Part shown: positions 17,788 to 24,649 of the stretch, piece by piece
How the letters are laid out: the number at the start of each line of letters is the position of its first letter
Position numbering within the stretch: position 1 is the first letter of the stretch
Source: Verrucomicrobiaceae bacterium
GTDB taxonomy: Bacteria; Verrucomicrobiota; Verrucomicrobiia; Verrucomicrobiales; Akkermansiaceae
Direction of reading: 5' to 3'
DNA: 39,356 bases
Assembly: GCA_027487435.1 (NCBI GenBank)
Contig: JAIYDP010000350.1
Coordinates: forward strand, 1-39,356
The notes under the pieces: model-generated
What the model saw: only the letters and a program-made list of their open reading frames with translations
Told to the model about the DNA's origin: nothing
Databases searched by the model: none
Made by a program: the position numbers and the translations under genes

Positions 17788-18135
17788 ATGAAGTTGTCTT
17801 CACTGTTGTTGCTTTCCCTTTCGTGGAGTTTGGTTGTCTCATGCGTAGAGAAAAAACCTGAGGTGACGGCTATACCAAAAGTTCCCCAAGTTGCCGAGCA
17901 ACCAGCGGCAACTCAGCCGCCTGCGATTCCCCATGATAACCTCAATTTGGCCGAGCAATTGCGTGATCCTGCTGGTATGAATACGCTGGAAGCGGCAAAT
18001 GGAGCGCGAGGAGCTACGACTCAGATCAAGGTTGTCAATGCAGTCGAGACGGTGGAAATTCCTCGTCCGACAAACGCTGCTCCCACGCCACCATTACAAC
18101 AGGTGAATTTGCCTGAAATCCCAGATAAGAAGTAG
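17788..18135 (+). CDS. Small proline-rich lipoprotein
   Basis: The product has about 115 residues from ATG 17788. The start MKLSSLLLLSLSWSLVVSC is a lipoprotein signal with a VVSC lipobox (Cys19). An earlier ATG at 17743 would place a soluble segment before it. The mature part is low-complexity and Pro/Ala/Thr-rich (EQPAATQPPAIPHDNLNLAE) and has no domain that I recognise. It is divergent from the tonB gene and convergent with the next metallohydrolase, so it is probably a single-gene unit. Function is unknown. Confidence 0.7.
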   Translation: MKLSSLLLLSLSWSLVVSCVEKKPEVTAIPKVPQVAEQPAATQPPAIPHDNLNLAEQLRDPAGMNTLEAANGARGATTQIKVVNAVETVEIPRPTNAAPTPPLQQVNLPEIPDKK

Positions 18136-18145
18136 CGAACTGGTC

Positions 18146-18949
18146 TCAGAGTGTGGCAAGAAACGGATTGTTGGTCCTTTCTTGCTCGACGGTGGTTGCC
18201 GGCCCGTGGCCTGGGAGTAGGATGGTCTCTAGGGAGAGGGACATCACATGTTTCCGCAGCATCTTTAACGCAAGTTGATAGCTAGAGGGATCGGCGCAGC
18301 CGCCGATGGAGCCTGCGAAGAGGGAATCACCTACAACGCAGACGGTGCGGCTGAGGCCATGAATGAGGTAGCCTAGTGATGGGCATGCGTGACCAGAGAG
18401 ATCCATGGCGGTGATGGAGAGGGAGCCAATGGTCACTTTTTCTCCATGCGCAAGTTGCCAATGTTTCCTGATGCGCGGTTGCAGTGCCGAAAGGCCACCG
18501 ATGTGGTCACGGTGTTGGTGCGTGACAAACAAATCGACCTTTTTTGGTGAGATCGTATCGAGCAAGTGCAGGCAGTCTTCCGATCGGAAGCCGGCATCGA
18601 AAAAAAGGCAGGTTTCTTCGTGGCATATCATCCACGCGTTCACACGATCCGAATCGAAAGGTAGGTCAAAACGGGAGACTTCTTGCAGCTCTGGCAGGGT
18701 GGGGGAATACTGCGGTAAATGAATCAATGCCGGACCATGGAGTTCAAGTTGGTTTGCGATGCTTGTGAGAGTGGCATGTGATCCACATCCTTCAAGGCAG
18801 GCCGACCATTCTATTTGCGAAATACCGATGTCGAGGGGAAATGCCTGCGCACTCACCCCCATGCCACGTAGTGCTTTGTGCAGCACGTGCATCGTTTCAT
18901 CTTCCAGCGATGTGGAAAGGTGTAGCGGAAGGATGCGTGGGGCGATCAT
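18146..18949 (-). CDS. MBL-fold metallohydrolase
   Basis: This 267-residue protein has a metallo-beta-lactamase domain in its C-terminal two thirds: TCLFFDAGFRSEDC, the metal motif VTHQHRDHIGGLS, MDLSGHACPSLGYLI, VCVVGDSLFAGSIGG and LLPGHGPATTVEQE. The ~85-residue N-terminal part (LHLSTSLEDETMHVLHKAL) is not part of the usual fold and is unrecognised. The substrate is unknown; the closest pattern is the hydroxyacylglutathione hydrolase-like group. Its ATG overlaps the stop of the upstream secreted protein by 4 nt, so the two are translationally coupled. Confidence 0.87.
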   Translation of the reverse strand: MIAPRILPLHLSTSLEDETMHVLHKALRGMGVSAQAFPLDIGISQIEWSACLEGCGSHATLTSIANQLELHGPALIHLPQYSPTLPELQEVSRFDLPFDSDRVNAWMICHEETCLFFDAGFRSEDCLHLLDTISPKKVDLFVTHQHRDHIGGLSALQPRIRKHWQLAHGEKVTIGSLSITAMDLSGHACPSLGYLIHGLSRTVCVVGDSLFAGSIGGCADPSSYQLALKMLRKHVMSLSLETILLPGHGPATTVEQERTNNPFLATL

Positions 18950-19497
18950 TTAATAGTGAAGACACGTCCTTTGCCCGTGATCCAAGTGTTTTTGACACTA
19001 GCGTAAAGAACATCGAGATCTTCCGGTGCAACAACGCGAAACTCTACGGTGCGGGCATGGCTGGTAAGGGGGTAATTTTTTTCGACCATTTCGTGAAGGT
19101 TGGTGCCCATTCGTGAGCCGCGCTCTGTGGTGACATCGCGCACGCGGTCGATGAGTTTTGTGGCCGCGTTCTGTGCCATGGCATCGGTGACCGGACGGAT
19201 CGAATAAATGCGGTTGAGTGCTTGCCCACCGGTGGTTTCGATTACGACTTCATCAACGAGCAGTCCACCATCGAGAACGTACTGGGTTTTGCTGATGGCG
19301 GAGATGCGATCGACTGCGATCATCAGTTCGCTGCCTTTGACGTTGCATACCCAAAAGCGCTTGAGACCATCGGTTTCCATTTCAGCCAGTTTTTTCTCAA
19401 GAGCTTCGAGACGCTGTTGCTGATCGTTTTGTTGGTTGTTGTTTTGTGCATGGGCTAGGCCTGAGATGCAAAGTGCGAGTGCGATGAAGTATTTCAT
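18946..19497 (-). CDS. Exported hypothetical protein with N-terminal coiled coil
   Basis: From ATG 19495-19497 the protein has 183 residues. It has a signal peptide (MKYFIALALCISGLAHA), a Gln/Asn-rich stretch, a short coiled coil (QQQRLEALEKKLAEMETD) and then a ~120-residue domain (FWVCNVKGSELMIAVDRISAIS, ARTVEFRVVAPEDLDVL) that I cannot assign. The start at 19518 used by the longer frame would spoil the signal peptide. It is translationally coupled to the metallohydrolase behind it, which hints at a joint but unknown function. Confidence 0.75.
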   Translation of the reverse strand: MKYFIALALCISGLAHAQNNNQQNDQQQRLEALEKKLAEMETDGLKRFWVCNVKGSELMIAVDRISAISKTQYVLDGGLLVDEVVIETTGGQALNRIYSIRPVTDAMAQNAATKLIDRVRDVTTERGSRMGTNLHEMVEKNYPLTSHARTVEFRVVAPEDLDVLYASVKNTWITGKGRVFTIK

Positions 19498-19590
19498 AGT
19501 GTGTTGAGAGTAGCGCAAGATGTCGGTCTTGGCGAGTAGGATTTATAGAATTTCGGCTTGGTTATTTTTTTAGATCGATTAGCCTAAGGC

Positions 19591-20055
19591 GTGATTCGCC
19601 TGCGTCCTAATGTTGCGGCACTGATCGTGCGTCCTGAAGGCCAGCTTTTGGTCTGTGAACGCGCGTCGTTTCGCGGGGCATGGCAGTTTCCCCAAGGAGG
19701 AGTGGATGCCGGTGAGGAGTTGCTTCAAGCACTGCATCGTGAAATTCGTGAGGAGGTTGGTTTGTTGCCGATTCATTACGATGTGGCATATAGCAAAGAT
19801 GGGTATCGTTACTTGTATCCGCCGAATGTGCGTGTGAAAAAAAAGAAAAAACACGGCTTTCAGGGGCAAGAGCAGACGTATTTTATGTGTCACTTGAAGC
19901 CTGGTGCTCCTGAGGTCAATGTGAAACAAAAACCGCAGGAGTTTTGTGCCTATCGATGGATCGAGCCTGCGGAGTTTGAAATCGAGTGGTTACCTGAATT
20001 CAAACGCGAGGTGTATCGTCACGTGATGCGCGATTTTTTTCATCTGGATTTGTGA
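19591..20055 (+). CDS. rppH: RNA pyrophosphohydrolase (NUDIX)
   Basis: RppH removes pyrophosphate from the 5' end of mRNAs and so starts RNase E-dependent decay. The protein has 154 residues with a GTG start (19591). Residues 5-20 (RPNVAALIVRPEGQLLVCER) and WQFPQGGVD lead into a complete Nudix box, with G at the start, then REIREEVGL. The basic run VRVKKKKKHGF and ECAYRW-like EFCAYRWIEP region fit the RppH/diadenosine polyphosphatase subfamily. It is divergent from the secreted protein and convergent with ybaB. Confidence 0.92.
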   Translation: MIRLRPNVAALIVRPEGQLLVCERASFRGAWQFPQGGVDAGEELLQALHREIREEVGLLPIHYDVAYSKDGYRYLYPPNVRVKKKKKHGFQGQEQTYFMCHLKPGAPEVNVKQKPQEFCAYRWIEPAEFEIEWLPEFKREVYRHVMRDFFHLDL

Positions 20056-20083
20056 GAAAGGCGATCTGGGGGGAGGAAACACA

Positions 20084-20389
20084 TCACATGCCAGGGATAG
20101 GGAGGCCGCCGGTGTGTTTTTTCATTTCAGAGGCGGAAATTTCGCGGCCTTTGCTGATGGCATCTTGCACGGCTTTCAGGATCAGCTCTTGAAGGAAATC
20201 AACATCGGTAGGATCAACGACGCTGGGGTCGATGCGCAGGGATACGATGTCACCAGCGCAAGTGGCGGTGACGAGGACTTTGCCATTGGCAACGGAGGTC
20301 TCTATGATTCGTTTGGCGAGTTCTTCTTGTGTGGCGGCGAGTCCAGCTTGCATTTTCTGGGCTTGTTGCATGAGTTTGGCAATGTTCAT
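20084..20389 (-). CDS. YbaB/EbfC family nucleoid-associated protein
   Basis: This is a 101-residue DNA-binding dimer-forming protein. It has the pattern MNIAKLMQQAQKMQAGLAAT, then GKVLVTATCAGDIVSLRIDP, FLQELILKAVQDAISKGRE and a Gly/Pro-rich end (HTGGLPIPGM), close to full-length YbaB. It lies 24 nt downstream of dnaX on the same strand, the classic dnaX-ybaB(-recR) order. recR does not follow here; the convergent rppH does. Confidence 0.95.
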   Translation of the reverse strand: MNIAKLMQQAQKMQAGLAATQEELAKRIIETSVANGKVLVTATCAGDIVSLRIDPSVVDPTDVDFLQELILKAVQDAISKGREISASEMKKHTGGLPIPGM

Positions 20390-20413
20390 AGGTGTGGTAG
20401 TTGTGTGGTTGAA

Positions 20414-21991
20414 TTATGGGGTGATGATGCGAGCGCCGAAGATTTCTAGGGCTTTGCGAATGAGAGGGTCGGAGTGGAAATCATCTTGCGCAGCGGGTGC
20501 TGGCTCTTTTTTTGCTTCTGGCATTGCGGGCATAGGAACCACCTCTTTAGGGACCGAAGGCGTCGGGGGCTCGGGTTGCTGTGGTTCATCAGATGCCGTC
20601 TCGATCATGGCGTCGAGTGCAGAGAACAGAGCGCTACCTTTGGGTGCGGAGGGAGGTGGCGGTGCGGCGGGTACTGCAACGGGTTGCGGAATTGTTACCG
20701 GTGTCGGCGTCGTGGCAACCGGTGCTACTGACGGCTCGGCCTCTGCGGTTTCTGCGGAAACAATGCCAATCGGTGCTGATGTCACCGCAAGTGAGGGAGC
20801 TTCCGGCAATGGCTCTTCCTCAGGTGGGGAGCTTTCTGCTGTGAATGTGCCTACGGAGGAAGGAGCCTGCCCGAGAGCTTTGATGACATCGGATAGGCGG
20901 ATTTCGCTCACGGCTTGAATGGCTTTGATGATGCCGAGTTCAAGATGCAGCTTGCGATTGCTCGCCCATTTCATACGGCCTTCCGTTTCCGCGAAGACAT
21001 CGATGACAGCAAGTAGTCGATCGGCTTTGCATGGCGCTGCGGCTTTGAGGATTTTTTCCCAAAGCTCGGTGGGAATGCCTTCGTTTGGCGCTTGGGGATC
21101 GACCTTGGCGACAATGATGGCGCGCAGGACGTTGATCAATTCGTTAAGAAGTTGCGAAACATCGCGGCCTGTGGAGGCTTCGCGCGCCACGATATGCAAG
21201 GCTGCTGCGGTATCTTTCAGGAAAATTCCTTCACAGAGCGAGGCAATCGTCTCGCGGGAAGTGAAGCCGAAGATGTTAAGTACATCGGGCTCGGTGATGT
21301 GGCTGCCGCAGAAAGCGACTAGCTGATCGAGCATGGATTGCGCATCGCGCATGCCGCCATCGGCACCTTTGGCGATAGCCCATGCGGCAGTTGGCTCAAG
21401 GTTGACATTTTCTTGAGAGGCGATGTGAGAGAGGTGCGAAGCGATGATTTCAGTAGGGATGGGGCGCAGATCGAAGCGTTGGCAGCGGGAGAGAATGGTG
21501 GGGAGGATTTTATGGACTTCTGTCGTAGCGAAAATGAATTTCACGTGTGGTGGAGGCTCCTCGAGCGTCTTCAATAAGGCGTTAAATGCCGCTGTGGTGA
21601 GCATGTGCACCTCATCGATGTAGTAAATCTTGAAAGCGCCGTTCATGGGGGCGAAGTTGACCGATTCGCGAAGGGAGCGCACTTCATCGATGCCGTTATT
21701 CGAGGCACCATCGATTTCCATCACGTCGAGCGAACGGCCTTCGGCAATTTCGAGGCAGACGGGATCGTTTGGATCAAAGTCGATTTTCGGACCTCCAGGG
21801 CAGTTGAGAGCTTTAGCAAAAATGCGAGCCGTGGAGGTTTTTCCAGTGCCGCGAGGACCGACGAAAAGATAGGCATGCGCCAGACGATTTTGCTCGATGG
21901 CATTGCGTAAGGTGCGTACGACATGATCCTGGCCGAGGACATCATCGAAGGTGGAGGGGCGATACTTGCGGGCAAAGACTTGGTAGCTCAC
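20414..21991 (-). CDS. dnaX: DNA polymerase III subunit gamma/tau
   Basis: This is the clamp-loader ATPase, 525 residues, starting at GTG (21989-21991). It has the N-terminal MSYQVFARKYRPSTFDDVLG, Walker A VGPRGTGKTST (about 44-54), Walker B YYIDEVHML, sensor FATTEVHKILPTI and the arginine finger LSRCQRF. Domain III follows to ~365. A Pro/Ala/Glu-rich linker leads to a short C-terminal segment. The usual four-cysteine zinc module between Walker A and B is reduced to Cys64 and Cys79, with PKIDFDPNDPVC in place of the CxxC pairs. The second half is shorter than E. coli tau. I see no clear frameshift heptamer for a separate gamma. Confidence 0.95.
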   Translation of the reverse strand: MSYQVFARKYRPSTFDDVLGQDHVVRTLRNAIEQNRLAHAYLFVGPRGTGKTSTARIFAKALNCPGGPKIDFDPNDPVCLEIAEGRSLDVMEIDGASNNGIDEVRSLRESVNFAPMNGAFKIYYIDEVHMLTTAAFNALLKTLEEPPPHVKFIFATTEVHKILPTILSRCQRFDLRPIPTEIIASHLSHIASQENVNLEPTAAWAIAKGADGGMRDAQSMLDQLVAFCGSHITEPDVLNIFGFTSRETIASLCEGIFLKDTAAALHIVAREASTGRDVSQLLNELINVLRAIIVAKVDPQAPNEGIPTELWEKILKAAAPCKADRLLAVIDVFAETEGRMKWASNRKLHLELGIIKAIQAVSEIRLSDVIKALGQAPSSVGTFTAESSPPEEEPLPEAPSLAVTSAPIGIVSAETAEAEPSVAPVATTPTPVTIPQPVAVPAAPPPPSAPKGSALFSALDAMIETASDEPQQPEPPTPSVPKEVVPMPAMPEAKKEPAPAAQDDFHSDPLIRKALEIFGARIITP

Positions 21992-22098
21992 GGGCGAGAT
22001 AGTAGCGCAAGTCTGATTTCGGGCAACGCTGGATTTTGAGGAAATGATTTATGATTTTGAGTTGAAGTCGAAAACAGCCTAAGGTATTCATCTTTCCG

Positions 22099-22275
22099 AT
22101 GAATATGGTGGAAGTGATGTGTCCGACATGTGGTGAATGGTTTTCTGTTGCTGGGCCATCCGAAGACGAATGTCCTACAGAGTGGGATTACGATTGCGAG
22201 GTATGCTGTCGCCCAATGGTTTTGGTATTCGATGGCGCAGGCGAGGGGTGGGCGCGGGGCATGGCAGATGGCTGA
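22099..22275 (+). CDS. CPXCG-type cysteine-rich small protein
   Basis: This 58-residue protein is too short for common length cut-offs. It reads MNMVEVMCPTCGEWFSV near the start and then DYDCEVCCRPMVLVF. The two CxxC(G) knuckles separated by ~22 residues, with a hydrophobic VLVF after the second, match the Cys-rich CPXCG family (a putative zinc ribbon of unknown function, found in many Gammaproteobacteria and some other phyla). It is divergent from dnaX with a 107-nt gap. A role is not known. Confidence 0.8.
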   Translation: MNMVEVMCPTCGEWFSVAGPSEDECPTEWDYDCEVCCRPMVLVFDGAGEGWARGMADG

Positions 22276-22280
22276 GAGGC

Positions 22281-22394
22281 AAGGCTTTAACCCGAAATCC
22301 GAAGTATAACGCCGCCATTCGCCGCCATCATTTGCCGTGCAAGGCATGCCGGCGACTTTCTGGTGCTTTACTTCGGATCTCGGCTTTAACGCTA
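22281..22394. repeat. REP-like palindromic element
   Basis: Bases 22297-22306 are the exact reverse complement of 22369-22378 (ATCCGAAGTA). The motif GGCTTTAAC occurs as a direct copy on the far side of each arm (22283-22291 and 22382-22390). The GC-rich interior (GCCGCCATTCGCCGCCATC, then GCCGTGCAAGGCATGCCGGC) can fold further. It is intergenic, fills the gap between the CPXCG gene and the rhomboid gene, and looks like the mobile repeats associated with RAYT transposases. Whether copies exist elsewhere cannot be seen here. Confidence 0.5.
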
Positions 22395-22464
22395 GAGTGG
22401 CGCAGGGTTGATTTCCTGAGGAAAATTCTTGGCTATGAGGTAGAGGCACGGTACGTTGCCGCGC

Positions 22465-23403
22465 ATGGGTGATTCATTTTCACGTTTTCAAGATCGCTAC
22501 TTGGGTGGTAGATCCGTACTTCGCTATCTGATGGTGACAGTCGTTCTGGTCAGCTTTTCGATCCTTACCACCGTCATATCGCAGCTGGGTTCTCGCCTCG
22601 ACAAAGTGGATGTGTTATTTTTCTCCTCACAAGAGAAAAGCTACGCCTCGATGAAGCAAAAAGCGCAAGAGGAAATGGATCGATTGGTGGAGCGTGGCGA
22701 AGATCATTTTGGCGAAGAGGAATTGGATGCATTGGCAAATAGGGTCATGAGAACGTCCGGAAGCCAAGCATTTGAGGACATACGGAAAGGTCAGATATGG
22801 CGACTTGTGTCACCCATGTTGATACACATGGATATTCTTCACATTGTATTCAATATGATGTGGTTATGGCAGTTTGGTGTTTTTTTGGAAACGCGTTTCG
22901 GATCATGGAAATACCTTGGTATGGTATTGATTTTTTCGGCTGTGGCGAATGTCGTCCAAGCTTGGTTTGTGGGCACTAGCTTTGGCGGTATGTCAGGGGT
23001 GAATTACGGAATGTTTGGATTTTTGATGATGCGTAGTTGGCTGCATCCTGACCCTGGCTACAAACTCAGGAAAGAGATTGTCGCATGGATGTTGATTTGG
23101 TTGGTGGTCTGCATGACGGGGCGTATGGGCCCAGTGGCGAATCACGCGCACGTGGGAGGCTTTCTTTGTGGGGGCATCTTTGGCTCTGTGCATGCCCTAC
23201 GTGCTGGCGCATGGAGCATTTTGCGTCGGCGTGCGGAATTTCGTTCGGCTTATGCAAAACGAGAGCAGAGCTTATATCAATGTGCAGTCTGTGGTGCTAC
23301 GGATGTTTCCCACCCGGAGCGGAGTTTTGCCGTTTGCCCCGCGGACGGGAAAGATTATTGCGACTTGCACATGCCAGCTATCGAAGATCATCCGAAACCG
23401 TGA
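22465..23403 (+). CDS. Rhomboid family intramembrane serine protease with C-terminal zinc-ribbon-like tail
   Basis: From ATG 22465 the protein has 312 residues; a TTG nine bases upstream is possible. It has a first membrane helix (residues ~20-40), a ~75-residue charged soluble loop, then the rhomboid core. The core has the HxxxN motif (HIVFNMMW, about 126-133), the catalytic serine in FGGMSGVNYGMFG (Ser177) and the catalytic histidine in NHAHVGGFLCGG (His229). After the last helix comes a 60-residue tail with Cys272, Cys275, Cys290, Cys298 and His301, a probable metal site. Substrate is unknown. The tail could recruit a substrate or read redox state. Confidence 0.9.
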   Translation: MGDSFSRFQDRYLGGRSVLRYLMVTVVLVSFSILTTVISQLGSRLDKVDVLFFSSQEKSYASMKQKAQEEMDRLVERGEDHFGEEELDALANRVMRTSGSQAFEDIRKGQIWRLVSPMLIHMDILHIVFNMMWLWQFGVFLETRFGSWKYLGMVLIFSAVANVVQAWFVGTSFGGMSGVNYGMFGFLMMRSWLHPDPGYKLRKEIVAWMLIWLVVCMTGRMGPVANHAHVGGFLCGGIFGSVHALRAGAWSILRRRAEFRSAYAKREQSLYQCAVCGATDVSHPERSFAVCPADGKDYCDLHMPAIEDHPKP

Positions 23404-23413
23404 TGCTCGATTT

Positions 23414-24025
23414 TTACTGATTGAGGAAATTTTTTAGCAATTGAATGCCACAGTCTTGGCTTTTCTCTGGATGGAATTGCACGGCCCAGAGATTGTCTCG
23501 GATGACAGCTGCGGCAAAAGATTCCTCGTATTCTGTGGTAGCCGCGATAAGAGAGGTGTCGGTTGGTACGGGGAAATACGAGTGGACATAGTAAAAATAG
23601 GCCTCTTCTGGCATGCCTTGCCAGCAGGGATGTTGGGGGTCAGAGGGAAGCACGGAATTCCAACCCATGTGGGGGATTTTTTTTCCAGGAGCGAAACGTG
23701 CGACTTTTCCTTTCAGCAATGACAAACCTGCAACTCCAGGGCTTTCTTCACTTTCCTCGAAAAGCAATTGGTAGCCAACGCAAATGCCTAAAAACGGTGT
23801 GCCTGCGAGGATGGCTTCACGAACGGGTTGATCGAGTCCGCGGGCCACGAGTTCGTTCATGGAGTCGCCGAATGATCCGACACCGGGCAAAATGATTCGC
23901 GTAGGGGTGGATGGAAAGGTATCAGCTGAGGAAATGATTTCTACAGGAGCGCCGATGCTATGAAGGGCGTTGGCAACGCTTTGGAGGTTTCCTGCGCCGT
24001 AGTCGATGAGAAGAGTTTTGGACAT
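23414..24025 (-). CDS. hisH: Imidazole glycerol phosphate synthase subunit HisH
   Basis: This is the glutamine amidotransferase half of IGP synthase, which gives ammonia to HisF in histidine biosynthesis. It has 203 residues from ATG 24023-24025 (MSKTLLIDYGAGNLQSV); a longer frame to 24145 would overlap hisB. The catalytic triad is visible: Cys in FLGICVGYQLLFE, and His and Glu in AVQFHPEKSQ. PGVGSFGDSM is the oxyanion region and HSYFPV another HisH mark. It follows hisB by 7 nt. hisF and hisA are not in the window. Confidence 0.96.
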   Translation of the reverse strand: MSKTLLIDYGAGNLQSVANALHSIGAPVEIISSADTFPSTPTRIILPGVGSFGDSMNELVARGLDQPVREAILAGTPFLGICVGYQLLFEESEESPGVAGLSLLKGKVARFAPGKKIPHMGWNSVLPSDPQHPCWQGMPEEAYFYYVHSYFPVPTDTSLIAATTEYEESFAAAVIRDNLWAVQFHPEKSQDCGIQLLKNFLNQ

Positions 24026-24032
24026 GTGAGAA

Positions 24033-24620
24033 TCAGAGTGCAAGCTTGGTAGAGGGCAATCCTGTATCGCGCGGATCGATTGCCATTGCGGCGCGCAAGG
24101 CGCGTGCAAGCCCTTTGAAAATCGCTTCTGCGATGTGGTGCCCATCTCTGCCGTAGAGAAGTTCTATGTGAATATTTGCGCGGAGGTTGTTTGCTAAGGC
24201 ACGGCAGAATTCTTCCGTTAGGGTGAGAGGGAAATTGGGCGCGTCGGGTGTTGTCGATGGTGTTTTGAACTCCAAATGCGGTCGATTGGATAGATCAACC
24301 ACAACGCGTGCTAGCGTTTCATCCATAGGCAAATAAGCATGGCCATAGCGACTGATGCCTATTTTATCTCCGAGAGCTTGACGCAGGCAGTCCCCCAAGA
24401 CGATGGCCGTGTCTTCTACGGTATGATGCGCATCGATGTGAAGATCGCCTACGGTTGTAAGCTCTAAATCGATCAGCCCATGGCGGGAAAATAAATGGAG
24501 CATGTGGTCGAAGAAACCGTGTCCTGTGTTGATGGATGAGGTGCCGGAGCCGTCGATATTGACGCGCATCGAGATGTCTGTTTCGGCAGTTTTTCGTGAA
24601 TGAGAGGCGGTGCGTGGCAT
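24033..24620 (-). CDS. hisB: Imidazoleglycerol-phosphate dehydratase
   Basis: This manganese enzyme dehydrates imidazole glycerol phosphate in histidine biosynthesis. The protein has 195 residues, the monofunctional length without the phosphatase domain. It carries the repeated metal motifs: GHGFFDHMLHLFSRHG and DLHIDAHHTVEDTAIVLGD in the first half, then RNNLR-like ANNLRANIHIELLYGRDGHH and AEAIFKGLARALR in the second. It lies 29 nt downstream of the YyaL-like lipoprotein and 7 nt upstream of hisH. Confidence 0.97.
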   Translation of the reverse strand: MPRTASHSRKTAETDISMRVNIDGSGTSSINTGHGFFDHMLHLFSRHGLIDLELTTVGDLHIDAHHTVEDTAIVLGDCLRQALGDKIGISRYGHAYLPMDETLARVVVDLSNRPHLEFKTPSTTPDAPNFPLTLTEEFCRALANNLRANIHIELLYGRDGHHIAEAIFKGLARALRAAMAIDPRDTGLPSTKLAL

Positions 24621-24649
24621 GGTCTGAAAGATCGTGATGATAGTGTGGA

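Noticed and set aside
20232..20918. Gly/Ala/Ser-rich 228-residue plus-strand frame
   Set aside because: Shadow of the Pro/Ala-rich linker of dnaX.
21988..22449. Minus-strand 153-residue frame upstream of dnaX
   Set aside because: It is the complement of the CPXCG gene and the palindromic element. No protein features.
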